A DNA stretch of 64,000 nt from positions 124,001 through 188,000 of the forward strand of contig NZ_SMCR01000006.1 of assembly GCF_004343195.1 (NCBI RefSeq), given 5' to 3'. How positions within the stretch are numbered: the stretch's first letter is position 1; each line of letters begins with the position of its first letter. This document shows positions 9,080 through 17,673 of this stretch, one piece after another. The notes beneath the pieces were generated by a model. It worked only from the letters and a program-made list of their open reading frames with translations. It had not been told where the DNA came from and searched no databases. Position numbers and translations under genes: made by a program. The DNA is from Biostraticola tofi. GTDB taxonomy: Bacteria > Pseudomonadota > Gammaproteobacteria > Enterobacterales > Enterobacteriaceae.

Positions 9080-9219
9080 TCGCTGAGACCGAGCCCATTT
9101 ATGCCGGCAACTGGTCGCTGAGACCGAGCCCATTTATGCCGGCAACTGGTCGCTGAGACCGAGCCCTTTTATGCCGGCAACTGGTCGCTGAGACCGAGCC
9201 CTTTTATGCCGGCAACTGA
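9080..9219. repeat. Four tandem 35-bp repeats after the LysR gene
   Basis: Four head-to-tail 35-bp copies begin at 9080, 9115, 9150 and 9185. They contain TCGCTGAGACCGAGCCC and ATGCCGGCAACTGG; copies 1-2 and 3-4 differ at one base (CATTT against CTTTT). The unit resembles the gene's own end (GCCGGCAA ... ACTGTCGCTGAG), with the intervening last codons removed. There are no spacers, so it is not a CRISPR array. Confidence 0.9.
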
Positions 9220-9458
9220 TTGAGGTTAGGGTTGGAGTGGATCGGTAAACCCACGCTATTTTAAGGATACCCTGCATCATTATTTCGGTAAATAACATGC
9301 AATCAGTCATCATCAACTCTGCAATGAAGCGTGCCGCTTTGGCGCTATCCGGGTACAGGGCATATTGCTGCTCTGACCTGCAACCGCTAATCTGTCATGG
9401 TTAAATGCGATCATTAATGAGAGATGCGCATCTGAAGCCACAATTTGAAGGAAACATG
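9220..9458. other. Leader of amn; nothing else seen
   Basis: Spacer between the repeat block and the amn start. No gene, hairpin with a T-run or recognisable operator was found. An in-frame ATG at 9405 would extend amn by 18 residues that its relatives do not have. Confidence 0.4.
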
Positions 9459-10919
9459 ATGACAGACAATGGATCCGGCACCCGGCTTACCGCCGCTGAG
9501 GCCATCGACACACTGGAGGCCCTCTACTCTCAGGCGGTTTCCTCGCTGCGAACCGCGATTGGCGATTTTATCCATCATGGCCGGCTGCCTGACGAACAGG
9601 CCCGCGCCGATGGCCTGTTCGTTTACCCAGAACTGCGGGTCTACTGGGATGGCGTTTCGCCGGGCCATCCGCGCAATCGCGCCTATGGCCGCTTCACCCG
9701 GCCTGGCTGCTATACCACCACCATCACCCGGCCTGCCCTGTTCCGGCCCTACTTGATGGAGCAGTTGGCGATGCTGGAGGGGGAATATGCCGCGGTAATT
9801 GAAGTGGTGCCATCCCAGCAGGAAATGCCGTTCCCCTATGTATTGGATGGATCGGATCTGGTACTGGATCGTTCGATGAGCACCGGAATTGCTCAGCATT
9901 TCCCCACCACCGAACTGTCGCAAATCGGTGATGAAACCGCCGATGGCCTGTCCCCGTTCAGCCAGAACTTTCCGCTGTCGCATTTCGACGGACTGAGAAC
10001 CGATTTCTCACTGGCCAGACTCAGGCACTACACCGGCACGCCGGTGGAATGTTTCCAACCCTATGTGCTGTTTACCAATTACACGCGCTATGTGGACGAA
10101 TTCGTGCGCTGGGCCTGTGGTCAGATAGCCGATGCCGACAGTCCCTACCTGGCGCTGTCCTGCGCCGGCGGCACCTATATCACCGCCGAGACGCCCAACC
10201 CAGAACAGGCCGTCTCGGATCTGGCCTGGAAAAATCACCAGATGCCCGCCTACCACCTTATTGCCCGCGATGGCCAGGGTATCACCCTGGTGAATATCGG
10301 CGTCGGCCCCTCCAACGCCAAAACCATCTGCGACCATTTGGCGGTGCTGCGTCCGCATGCCTGGTTGATGATCGGCCACTGCGGCGGCCTGCGCGAAAGC
10401 CAGACCATTGGCGATTATGTCCTGGCCCACGCCTATCTGCGCGATGATCATGTGCTGGATTCGGTGCTCCCGCCCGATATTCCCATTCCGAGCATTGCCG
10501 AAGTGCAGCGCGCTTTATATGACGCGACTAAACGCGTCAGCGGCATGCCGGGCGAGGAAGTCAAGTTGCGACTGCGCACCGGTACCGTGGTCACTACCGA
10601 CGACCGCAACTGGGAACTGCGCTATTCGGCCTCGGCATTACGCTTTAACCTCAGCCGGGCAGTGGCGGTCGATATGGAGAGCGCGACCATCGCCGCCCAG
10701 GGCTATCGTTTCCGCGTCCCTTACGGCACCCTGCTTTGCGTCTCGGACAAACCGCTGCACGGCGAAATCAAGCTACCGGGCCAGGCAAACCGGTTTTATG
10801 AAGGCGCAATATCGGAGCATCTGCAAATCGGCATCAGTGCGATAGACCAGTTGCGGGCGGAAGGCGATACCCTGCATTCCCGTAAACTGCGCACCTTCAA
10901 TGAACCGCCATTCCGCTAG
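9459..10919 (+). CDS. amn: AMP nucleosidase
   Basis: A 486-residue cytoplasmic AMP nucleosidase, which hydrolyses AMP to adenine and ribose 5-phosphate. It aligns along its full length with E. coli Amn (484 residues), including FPTTELSQIGDETADG, RLRHYTGTPVE, VGPSNAKTICDHLAVLRP, MIGHCGGLRESQ, RTGTVVTTDDRNWELRYSA and VDMESATIAAQGYRFRVPYG. The C-terminal two thirds is the phosphorylase/hydrolase-like catalytic fold. I chose the second of two adjacent ATGs, at 9459, because it sits seven bases after AAGGA and gives the length of the family. It is a single-gene unit. Confidence 0.97.
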   Translation: MTDNGSGTRLTAAEAIDTLEALYSQAVSSLRTAIGDFIHHGRLPDEQARADGLFVYPELRVYWDGVSPGHPRNRAYGRFTRPGCYTTTITRPALFRPYLMEQLAMLEGEYAAVIEVVPSQQEMPFPYVLDGSDLVLDRSMSTGIAQHFPTTELSQIGDETADGLSPFSQNFPLSHFDGLRTDFSLARLRHYTGTPVECFQPYVLFTNYTRYVDEFVRWACGQIADADSPYLALSCAGGTYITAETPNPEQAVSDLAWKNHQMPAYHLIARDGQGITLVNIGVGPSNAKTICDHLAVLRPHAWLMIGHCGGLRESQTIGDYVLAHAYLRDDHVLDSVLPPDIPIPSIAEVQRALYDATKRVSGMPGEEVKLRLRTGTVVTTDDRNWELRYSASALRFNLSRAVAVDMESATIAAQGYRFRVPYGTLLCVSDKPLHGEIKLPGQANRFYEGAISEHLQIGISAIDQLRAEGDTLHSRKLRTFNEPPFR

Positions 10920-11079
10920 GTGCTACCCATAAACATCCCCGGGTACCTTAGCCCGGGTGGTGTAATTACCGAACGGCAGTGCATGCAGCGCCAGCGACCT
11001 TTCCCCTGTCGCTGGCAGGAAAATGCCACTATACTGCCCGGCTTGCCTTAACCCAACGTAACAAAATGACAGGCTAACC

Positions 11080-11589
11080 ATGCTGAATAATGATGTACTG
11101 CGCAGTCTGCGCTATATGCTCAAAATGAATAATGATCATCTGGTGGACATACTCTCCTCAATGGAGATGGCGATCCCGGCTGTACAAATGGCGAACTTCG
11201 TCAAAAAAGAGGAAGAGCCGGGCTTTGTGGCTTGCCCCGACGTGGTGATGGGCTATTTCCTGGATGGCCTGATTATCCGCCTGCGCGGCACGGACCAAGA
11301 CCGTCCGGCGCCTAAACCGGAACGTCGTATCAACAACAATATTATCCTGAAGAAATTGCGGGTGGCGTTCTCCCTGAAGACCACAGATATCGCCGAGATC
11401 CTGGCATCGCAGGATTTCAGGGTTTCACAGCCTGAGTTGAGCGCCATGCTGCGCGCGCCGGATCACAAGAACTATCGGGAGTGCGGCGATCAGCTGCTGC
11501 GTTACTTCCTGAAAGGACTGACGGCGCGTATTCGTCAAGCGCCTAGCGGCGGATTGACCACACCGAGTCACTCTCTGAAGATTAAATAA
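11080..11589 (+). CDS. yehS: DUF1456 family protein YehS
   Basis: A 169-residue protein like E. coli YehS (156 residues), made of two DUF1456 repeats: LRSLRYMLKMNNDHLVDIL with CPDVVMGYFLDGLI, then LKKLRVAFSLKTTDIAEIL with CGDQLLRYFLKGL. Each repeat looks like a small helical unit. The linker EPGF...ERRINNNIILKKLR is conserved. The family is cytoplasmic and I know of no established function for it. A TATACT hexamer at 11032-11037 is a plausible promoter -10 element. The C-terminal dozen residues exceed the E. coli protein. Confidence 0.92.
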   Translation: MLNNDVLRSLRYMLKMNNDHLVDILSSMEMAIPAVQMANFVKKEEEPGFVACPDVVMGYFLDGLIIRLRGTDQDRPAPKPERRINNNIILKKLRVAFSLKTTDIAEILASQDFRVSQPELSAMLRAPDHKNYRECGDQLLRYFLKGLTARIRQAPSGGLTTPSHSLKIK

Positions 11590-11613
11590 ATGGCCACTGA
11601 GCGCAGTGGCCAT
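11590..11613 (+). terminator. Hairpin after yehS
   Basis: ATGGCCACTG (11590-11599) pairs perfectly with CAGTGGCCAT (11604-11613) around an AGCG loop, immediately after the yehS stop codon. No T-run follows, so it may stabilise the transcript end or need Rho. Confidence 0.65.
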
Positions 11614-11628
11614 GCAGGGTTTGATACC

Positions 11629-11706
11629 TGACTGGGTATCAGAGTCTTGCTGACTGGGTATCAGAGTCTTGATGACCGGGTATCAGAGTCTTGATGACCG
11701 CGTTAT
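11629..11706. repeat. Tandem 22-bp repeats next to a gene 3' end
   Basis: Copies start at 11629, 11651 and 11673 (TGACYGGGTATCAGAGTCTTG plus one base), with a broken fourth copy from 11695 that runs to the stop codon of the minus-strand SAF-domain dehydrogenase gene at 11710. Confidence 0.85.
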
Positions 11707-11709
11707 GCG

Positions 11710-13077
11710 TTAACTCATTTCCTGCCAGGCCTGATGCAGGATCGAATCATCCAGCTCCAGCGCTTCCAGCGGGATCAACTGCCCCGCGGCCACGTCGGCG
11801 GTCAGGGTCTTGTTCGCCAGCAGGTAGAACGGCGCAACCCCTGCCGCATCGCTTTTCGCCAACAGGCGGGCGCTGACGTCTGCGATGGTATGATGATGGC
11901 CGCCCATGGTCAGCGTTTCGCCCTTGTTCAGCGGACGCTCGGCGTAGCCGGCCATCACCGCATGGATTTGCTGATCGCGGGCACCGGAGGCCCGGCGGTG
12001 CAATACCGCTGAAAACAGACTGTGTGGCGATTCGACACCCATAATGTGATATGGCAGGTACAAACAGGCATAACGGCCGTTTTTGCTGACGATATGCCCT
12101 TTTTCAGCCAGCATCTGCCAGGTTTCAGCGTCTTTGCAACGCACAATGATGAACACCCCGCCACCGAAGCTGACCTCATCATCCCGGCGCAGGCAGTTGA
12201 ATACATCGACCACACCGGTCTGGGTCAAGATGCCGCCTTCTGCTGCAGGAATAAACACATCGGCCAGTTCACGGATATGGCAGACCGGATAGTTCAGGGT
12301 CGGACAGGCCGGGACGAAACCGATGGAATTGGCGACCACGTTCATTTCGCAGTAATCGGGCGTAGCGCTTTGCGGCAACATTGACAGCAGCGCTGAGCGA
12401 CGACGTAGCGTAGTGGCAATATCGGCAGCATCCAGATGCCACAGCCCGGCCAGTTCCGGCACCTCTACCTCGGTGCCGGTATAGGTCAGCTTGCCGGTTT
12501 CTTGGCTGTACACATAGTCATATTCGCTGGATTTACCGGCGGCAATGATATCGAGCCCCAGCACCCGCGCCCAGGTCACCAGGCCAATCAGATTGCTCGG
12601 CTGATCACCGTCCACGGTGGTGTAGACCGCATTATGGCGGATGGCCAGCTGGTTGAGCCAAGGCCCGGCTACCGAATCGGTTTCTTTACTGACCATGCCG
12701 ACATGGACGCCGCGCTTAAGCGCGGCCACGGCGATGGCAACGCTGATTTCCGGTTTGCCGGTCGCTTCCACCACCATATCGAACGCCAGTCCATCCAGCA
12801 GCCGGTAGTCGCTGATGATGACCGTGTCTCCCGCTTGCTGAGCGGCCGCCGCCTGCTCGGCGGTCTGGCACAGCCGGCTGTTATCCTGGCGATAGGAAAG
12901 CGAGCGCAGCAGTTCACGGGTGCCGTCAGTATTGATGTCGCACAGGGCAACGATATCGATGGCCGCGATTTCACGACACTGTGCCAGCAGGGAGCGACCA
13001 AAGCCGCCGCTGGCTCCGGTGATAGCGATACGGATACGACGATCCTTTAACGCATCAAACAGTAGCTCATAGTTCAT
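11710..13077 (-). CDS. SAF-domain NAD(P)-dependent oxidoreductase (COG4091-type, homoserine dehydrogenase-like)
   Basis: A 455-residue protein of the group known as predicted homoserine dehydrogenase with a C-terminal SAF domain. The N-terminal Rossmann fold has IAITGASGGFGRSL at about 17-30 and VEATGKPEISV. The middle segment VDGDQPSNLIGLVTWAR is typical of this group. The C-terminal part (about 370-455, starting RPLNKGETLTMGG) is the SAF module. It is the last gene of the otn-like operon, 43 bp after the GntP permease, where it probably does the oxidation that LtnD/YgbJ-type dehydrogenases perform in the E. coli-type operon. Its substrate is not known to me; an aldonate such as a tetronate or a branched acid is the best guess from context. 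Confidence 0.8.
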   Translation of the reverse strand: MNYELLFDALKDRRIRIAITGASGGFGRSLLAQCREIAAIDIVALCDINTDGTRELLRSLSYRQDNSRLCQTAEQAAAAQQAGDTVIISDYRLLDGLAFDMVVEATGKPEISVAIAVAALKRGVHVGMVSKETDSVAGPWLNQLAIRHNAVYTTVDGDQPSNLIGLVTWARVLGLDIIAAGKSSEYDYVYSQETGKLTYTGTEVEVPELAGLWHLDAADIATTLRRRSALLSMLPQSATPDYCEMNVVANSIGFVPACPTLNYPVCHIRELADVFIPAAEGGILTQTGVVDVFNCLRRDDEVSFGGGVFIIVRCKDAETWQMLAEKGHIVSKNGRYACLYLPYHIMGVESPHSLFSAVLHRRASGARDQQIHAVMAGYAERPLNKGETLTMGGHHHTIADVSARLLAKSDAAGVAPFYLLANKTLTADVAAGQLIPLEALELDDSILHQAWQEMS

Positions 13078-13120
13078 CAGTCATTCCTCGTAATAGGTAT
13101 AGGGCTTATAAAGATCGGGC

Positions 13121-14476
13121 TTAACCAATCAGGCTGTTAAGCAGCAAGACAAAAATCAGACCCAGCAAGGACTGGAACGACACCAGCAATGTCCAGCTTT
13201 TAAATGTTTCACTGACCGTTAGCTTGAAATACTCCTTGTAGAGCCAGAAGCCGGAGTCATTGACGTGGGACAGCATCAGGCCGCCGGTACTGGTCGCCAG
13301 CACCAGTAATTCCAGATTGACGCCGCTGTTGGCCGCCAGCGGTGCGATAATGCCGGCGGTGGTCACCACCGCGACGGTAGCCGACCCTATAGCGATCCGG
13401 ATAAGGGCCGCCACCAGCCAGGCCAGCACCAGCGGTGAAATATTCCAGTGCACTGCCCAGTCGGCGATAAGCGTGCTGACATGGGTCGCCAGCAGCATCT
13501 CTTTCAGACCGCCGCCAGCGCCCAGTATCAGGATGATAACGGCGCACGGTCCCAGGCATTTGCCCAGTATTTTCTGCAGTTGCTGCATGGTAAAACCGCT
13601 GCGAATGCCCAAGGCATAGACCGCAAACAGCACGGCGATCAGCAACGAGACGATAGGATCGCCCACCGCATTGATGATTTCATACCAGGGGCTCTCTTTG
13701 TTTACCAGGCCGATGACCAGTGAACGGGTCATCATCAGCAGCGGCGGCAGCAGGATGGTCAGCATCGCCAGCCAAAATGACGGCGTGCGCGGGGCCTTTT
13801 GCGTCTGCGTTTCCTGGGCATCATTATCGGCGTTGAACTGCTGCCGGCCGAGGTCAGGGAAATACTTCATGGCAAAATGGGTAAATACCGGACCGGATAA
13901 CGCCGCCATCGGTACGGCAATCAGCAGGCCGTAAAGCATCGACATGCCGGCATCCGCATGATAGGTACTCATCGCCAGAGTAGGCGCCGGGTGAGGCAGC
14001 AGCAGACCATGGGCCACATAGAGACCGGCGGCCATCGGGATACCGATGCGCAGCAGTTGGCTATGGGTACGGCGGGCAATGGCGTACACCAGCGGGACCA
14101 GCATTACAAAGCTGACGTCAAAAAGATGCGGCAAGCCGATCACCAGCGCCGCCACGCAGATGGTCGCCGGGATCCATGACACCGGACCCAGCTTGATAAA
14201 GGTATTGGCTATTTTGTCCGCCCCGCCTGACTCAAGCAACAACCCGCCGAGCATCGTGCCAAGCCCGACCACCAGACCGGTGGACCCCAGCACCCCGCCA
14301 AAGCCTTTTTCAAAACTTTTAATGGTTTGGGTCGGCGTCAGGCCGGCAGCCAACCCGAGAAAACCGGCGGTAATAATCAGCGCTAGAAAAGGATGAAACT
14401 TGAAATAGGTTATCAGCACAATAAGAATAGCGATGGCGCTGATTAATGCCAGAAATTGCGAAATATCAAAATGCAT
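13121..14476 (-). CDS. GntP-family acid-sugar permease
   Basis: A 451-residue inner-membrane carrier of the gluconate:H+ symporter family with about twelve to fourteen hydrophobic segments. GntP features include LVVGLGTMLGGLLLESGGADKI, the central GLPHLFDVSFVMLVPL and the C-terminal LMLSHVNDSGFW. E. coli YgbN holds the same place in the ygb operon. It should import the acid sugar handled by the operon enzymes. It begins 123 bp after the DeoR gene and ends 43 bp before the dehydrogenase gene. Confidence 0.92.
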   Translation of the reverse strand: MHFDISQFLALISAIAILIVLITYFKFHPFLALIITAGFLGLAAGLTPTQTIKSFEKGFGGVLGSTGLVVGLGTMLGGLLLESGGADKIANTFIKLGPVSWIPATICVAALVIGLPHLFDVSFVMLVPLVYAIARRTHSQLLRIGIPMAAGLYVAHGLLLPHPAPTLAMSTYHADAGMSMLYGLLIAVPMAALSGPVFTHFAMKYFPDLGRQQFNADNDAQETQTQKAPRTPSFWLAMLTILLPPLLMMTRSLVIGLVNKESPWYEIINAVGDPIVSLLIAVLFAVYALGIRSGFTMQQLQKILGKCLGPCAVIILILGAGGGLKEMLLATHVSTLIADWAVHWNISPLVLAWLVAALIRIAIGSATVAVVTTAGIIAPLAANSGVNLELLVLATSTGGLMLSHVNDSGFWLYKEYFKLTVSETFKSWTLLVSFQSLLGLIFVLLLNSLIG

Positions 14477-14599
14477 ATGTCCTCCGGACGGATAGAGTAC
14501 AGTTAATTATTATTTTTTATCCCAGATACGGTGCGCAGCGAACTGACTCCCTCAATAAAGTGAAGACATGCTTTACTCTCCAATTCATATAATCTGGTG

Positions 14600-15373
14600 T
14601 TAATGAAGCGTGGCTTTATGTAAACCGATGTGCATCAGCTTTAATTTCTCTTCAATGGTTTCAGGTAATAAATCGTCATAAATAATGTCGTCCAACTCAT
14701 TCAGCGGGCAAATATGGAACATACCGTATTTCCCGTATTTACTGCTGTCAGAGACCAATACATTACGACGGGCAGATGCCAGTACCGCCTGTTTTACCTG
14801 GGCTTTACCTTCATCCGGCGTCGATAGCCCATGTTCAATATCCCAAGAACTGGTGCTGATAAAGGCCACATCTATATTTAATGAGCGGATAAAATTGGCC
14901 GCGCTATTCCCCACACAGGATCGATTGCGAATATCTACCTGGCCGCCGGTATGGAAAAGATTAATGTGCGGCATATTCATCAGGAAATCACTGATAGTGA
15001 AATCATTGGTAATTATTGTCACTTTCTTTAATTTACTGGCAATACATCTGGCAGCTTCATAAGTAGTGGTCCCCGCATCCAGATAAATAACCTGCCCTGA
15101 CTCCACCAGTCTTTCGGCCGCTGCGCCAATAGATCTTTTACTCTGATGATGAAGCATGGATTTTTCCAGATAGGGCAATTCCTGCCTGAGCACTTCATTA
15201 AGCTTCACGCCGCCGCTTATCGTGACAACTTTGCCCTCTTGCTCCATACACTGTACATCCCGACGCACCGTCATATGGGATACATCCAGCAGTTTGGCCA
15301 GATCGCCGATAGTTACCCGCGCATATTGATGCAGGTAGCTGTATATAAAATTACGACGTTCATCTGGCAGCAT
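14600..15373 (-). CDS. DeoR-family transcriptional repressor (YgbI-like)
   Basis: A 257-residue DeoR regulator. The N-terminal winged helix is clear (VTIGDLAKLLDVSHMTVRRD at about 20-39), followed by the sugar-phosphate sensing domain with VIYLDAGTTTYEAARCI and DVAFISTSSWDIEHGLSTPDE. Its place between otnC and the permease gene, and the matching position of YgbI near the E. coli operon, make it the likely local repressor. A phosphorylated intermediate made by the OtnK-type kinase is a reasonable inducer, by analogy with other DeoR proteins. It lies 17 bp after otnC and is co-transcribed with it. Confidence 0.9.
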   Translation of the reverse strand: MLPDERRNFIYSYLHQYARVTIGDLAKLLDVSHMTVRRDVQCMEQEGKVVTISGGVKLNEVLRQELPYLEKSMLHHQSKRSIGAAAERLVESGQVIYLDAGTTTYEAARCIASKLKKVTIITNDFTISDFLMNMPHINLFHTGGQVDIRNRSCVGNSAANFIRSLNIDVAFISTSSWDIEHGLSTPDEGKAQVKQAVLASARRNVLVSDSSKYGKYGMFHICPLNELDDIIYDDLLPETIEEKLKLMHIGLHKATLH

Positions 15374-15390
15374 ATGGCTAACCCTCAGGG

Positions 15391-16029
15391 CTACGATTTT
15401 TTAAAGGTCTTTTCCAGGTCGGCTATCTGGCTGTCGGTCAGCATTACCATGCCATGGGGTAGCAATATCAGAAAGAGTCGGGCGGTATCCTCGAGTTCTT
15501 CGGCATTGTAAATGGCTTCTCGCAAACTGCCGCCGCTGACCACCGGGCCATGATTTGCCAGCAACATCGCGCTGTGGGTCGGCGCCAGGGCTGCCACTGC
15601 CTCGGCCAGCCCACTGTCGCCAGGCCGGTAATAGGGCACCAGCGGCAGCTTGCCGACGCGCATGACGTAATACGGCGTTATCGGCGGCAGACAATTATCC
15701 ACCTTCAGTCCCGGCAGGCAGGAGACCGCCGTCAGCGCCGGCGAATGCAAATGGACAATGCCGCCGACCGTCGGTCTGCTGCGATAGAATGCCAAATGCA
15801 TCACCGCTTCCTTGGAGGGACGCTCGCCGGCGATATGCTCGCCCTGGGCGTCCAGCTGACTGAGCGTAGCCGGATCCAGGGTGCCGAAACTGGAGTTGGT
15901 CGGCGTAACCAGAAAGCCGCCTTCAGGCAGTCGGCAGCTCAGGTTACCCGCCCCGCCGCTGCTGTAACCACGCATGAAGAGCGAGTGGGCCATCTGGACC
16001 ATTTGTTCCCGTAGTGCGGTTTCGGTCAT
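15391..16029 (-). CDS. otnC: 3-oxo-tetronate 4-phosphate decarboxylase-type class II aldolase
   Basis: A 212-residue class II (zinc) aldolase of the AraD/FucA fold, matching E. coli OtnC/YgbL. Seen are GNLSCRLPEGGFLVTPT, the phosphate-binding RPSKEAVMHLAFYR with its acidic residue, the metal-binding HLHSP and a later LANHGPVVSGGSL histidine. In the known otn pathway it decarboxylates a 3-oxo-tetronate 4-phosphate to dihydroxyacetone phosphate. The chosen ATG at 16029 overlaps the kinase stop codon (ATGA), which indicates translational coupling; the 32-residue upstream extension is inside the kinase gene and is unlike the family. Confidence 0.92.
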   Translation of the reverse strand: MTETALREQMVQMAHSLFMRGYSSGGAGNLSCRLPEGGFLVTPTNSSFGTLDPATLSQLDAQGEHIAGERPSKEAVMHLAFYRSRPTVGGIVHLHSPALTAVSCLPGLKVDNCLPPITPYYVMRVGKLPLVPYYRPGDSGLAEAVAALAPTHSAMLLANHGPVVSGGSLREAIYNAEELEDTARLFLILLPHGMVMLTDSQIADLEKTFKKS

Positions 16030-17327
16030 TGGTAATGCTCCTGTGCCTGATTGAAAAAATTCTCCTGGCCGAAATTGCCGGACTTCAGCGCCAGCCATAA
16101 CGGCCGCTGGATGTCCTTCACCCAAGGAACGCCCGGGGCGATAGTCTGACCGATGGTGAAGCCCTTGACGCCAAGTTGCTGGGCCACCAGGCTAGAGGTT
16201 TCACCGCCGGCGATAATAAATTTGTTGAAACCCAGGTTCTGCAGTTGGCACGCAATATCGGCAAACAGCTGCTCAATAGCCTGGCCGATAACCGCTGCGC
16301 CGTGGCGAGCCTGAATGGCGCCGACTGCCTGGGCTGACTGAGTGGCATACAGCAGCGGCGCAGGGTCGCCTGGCTGGCTGATAACCCATTCCACCAGTTC
16401 AGCGGCATAGCGGTGCGCCTCGGTGAGGCAGCGTGCGGCCTCAATCGGACGACACCAGGCAGCGGTAGTAGTCCCGTTATCCGTCGGGGTTGATTGGCTG
16501 AGATCAGCCTGCTGGTAACGAGCCACCTGACGGTTGGTCATGGCGGAACAACTGCCGGATAAGATCACGGCGCGCCCGGTCGCCGACGGCAATCTTTCGG
16601 TCTTGACCCGTCGGGCTGCGCCTTGGGCCAAGGCTATCGCCCCGCCCAGTCCCGATCCGCCGGTCAGCAGTATCTCTGCTGGCAACGCTGCGGCCAGCAG
16701 GGCCAGGTCGCTGTCGTGTTCAATATCCGCTAGCGCATAGCGCACTCCCTGCTGCCTGAGTTGATCCAGGCGCTGAGCGACCGCCTGGCCACCTTGTCTC
16801 ACCGTCGCCAAGGGAATAAGCCCGGTTTTGCCCTCGGATTGGGCATCCATCACTCTGGGCAGGTAAGCATCGGTCATCGGCGTCAGCGGATGATGCTGCA
16901 TACCGGACTCATTAAGTGCTACGCCATTCACCAGCAGGTTGCCGCCGATAACCTGCCGATGGTTAACCGGCAGCGCCGGACAAAGTACCGCCATTGACCG
17001 CCCGGTCGCCTGCAGTAAGGCATCCGTTACCGGCCCGATATTGCCTTTGGCGGTGGAATCAAAGGTAGAGCAATATTTGAAATATACCCGGCGGCACTGA
17101 TGGGCGTCGAGCCATGCCAGGGCTTCCAGCGATTCAGCCACCGCCTGCCCGGCCGGGCAGGATCGGGTCTTCAAGGAAATAACCACCGCATCGGTATCGT
17201 CCGGCAACCGGACATCGTCGGCCCGTCCATTAAGCTGGATAACCTGCCATCCGGCCTGAGCCATAAAGCTGGCAATATCGGTGGCGCCGGTAAAATCGTC
17301 GGCTATCACGCCTAATTTCAAATTCAT
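16026..17327 (-). CDS. otnK: DUF1537 acid-sugar kinase (3-oxo-tetronate kinase type)
   Basis: A 433-residue kinase of the four-carbon acid sugar kinase family. The N-terminal sugar-binding part begins GVIADDFTGATDIASFMAQ and includes the KYCSTFDSTAKGNIGPV loop; the C-terminal nucleotide-binding part contains FIIAGGETSSLVAQQLGVKGF. In characterised operons the enzyme phosphorylates a 3-oxo-tetronate before decarboxylation by OtnC. It is the first gene of the five-gene minus-strand operon. The stop overlaps the otnC start by four bases. Long inverted repeats lie upstream. The exact acid sugar is not determined by sequence; 3-oxo-isoapionate kinases are close relatives. Confidence 0.92.
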   Translation of the reverse strand: MNLKLGVIADDFTGATDIASFMAQAGWQVIQLNGRADDVRLPDDTDAVVISLKTRSCPAGQAVAESLEALAWLDAHQCRRVYFKYCSTFDSTAKGNIGPVTDALLQATGRSMAVLCPALPVNHRQVIGGNLLVNGVALNESGMQHHPLTPMTDAYLPRVMDAQSEGKTGLIPLATVRQGGQAVAQRLDQLRQQGVRYALADIEHDSDLALLAAALPAEILLTGGSGLGGAIALAQGAARRVKTERLPSATGRAVILSGSCSAMTNRQVARYQQADLSQSTPTDNGTTTAAWCRPIEAARCLTEAHRYAAELVEWVISQPGDPAPLLYATQSAQAVGAIQARHGAAVIGQAIEQLFADIACQLQNLGFNKFIIAGGETSSLVAQQLGVKGFTIGQTIAPGVPWVKDIQRPLWLALKSGNFGQENFFNQAQEHYQ

Positions 17328-17360
17328 GCTATCGCTACCTCGGGAAGGTCATGCTGACTG

Positions 17361-17389
17361 TGTGAAATTTTGGACCGATTTGTTTCACA
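17361..17389. promoter_or_regulatory. Inverted repeat upstream of otnK (possible operator)
   Basis: TGTGAAA (17361-17367) and TTTCACA (17383-17389) form a perfect inverted repeat with a 15-bp gap, 34 bp upstream of the otnK start. The local DeoR protein or CRP are candidates; the gap is wider than the 6 bp of a CRP site. Confidence 0.5.
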
Positions 17390-17475
17390 AAGAGAGGAGC
17401 TACATCACAAAAACGGACTCGCCGGAATCGGGAAATAAAAAGATTAATATATTGATAAATATATCTTTTGAGAAA

Positions 17476-17517
17476 TAACTTCGCTTCACACACTCATGTG
17501 AATATCTGTGAAGTTAT
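17476..17517. promoter_or_regulatory. Second inverted repeat in the otn operon upstream region
   Basis: ATAACTTC (17476-17483) is the complement of GAAGTTAT (17510-17517), and nested inside CTTCACA (17484-17490) faces TGTGAAG (17507-17513). The TTCACA/TGTGAA core is shared with the inverted repeat nearer to otnK, which suggests one regulator binding twice and looping. Confidence 0.5.
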
Positions 17518-17673
17518 GTGCAACAGCGGTTAACGGCGCTACCCGAGCTGCTGGCTATGGCCGCTAGCCGGGAGCATCACCTCGGGGGAGATAAGCAGCT
17601 GGCCCGGGTGCAGGTCCGGGCGTTAATGGCTCAAGGGGTGGCAGGAAGTTGCAAGGGCCAACCCGCACGGTGC
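17518..17673. other. Spacer without recognised gene
   Basis: GC-rich spacer between the otn upstream sites and the repeats behind patD. A 63-codon frame here has no ribosome binding site or family resemblance. Nothing else was seen. Confidence 0.4.

Noticed and set aside
9080-9219. 35-bp repeats considered as a CRISPR array
   Set aside because: Copies are contiguous without spacers, and no cas genes are in the window.
17361-17389. TGTGAAA/TTTCACA repeat considered as a standard CRP site
   Set aside because: The arms are 15 bp apart, not the 6 bp expected for CRP (TGTGA-N6-TCACA).
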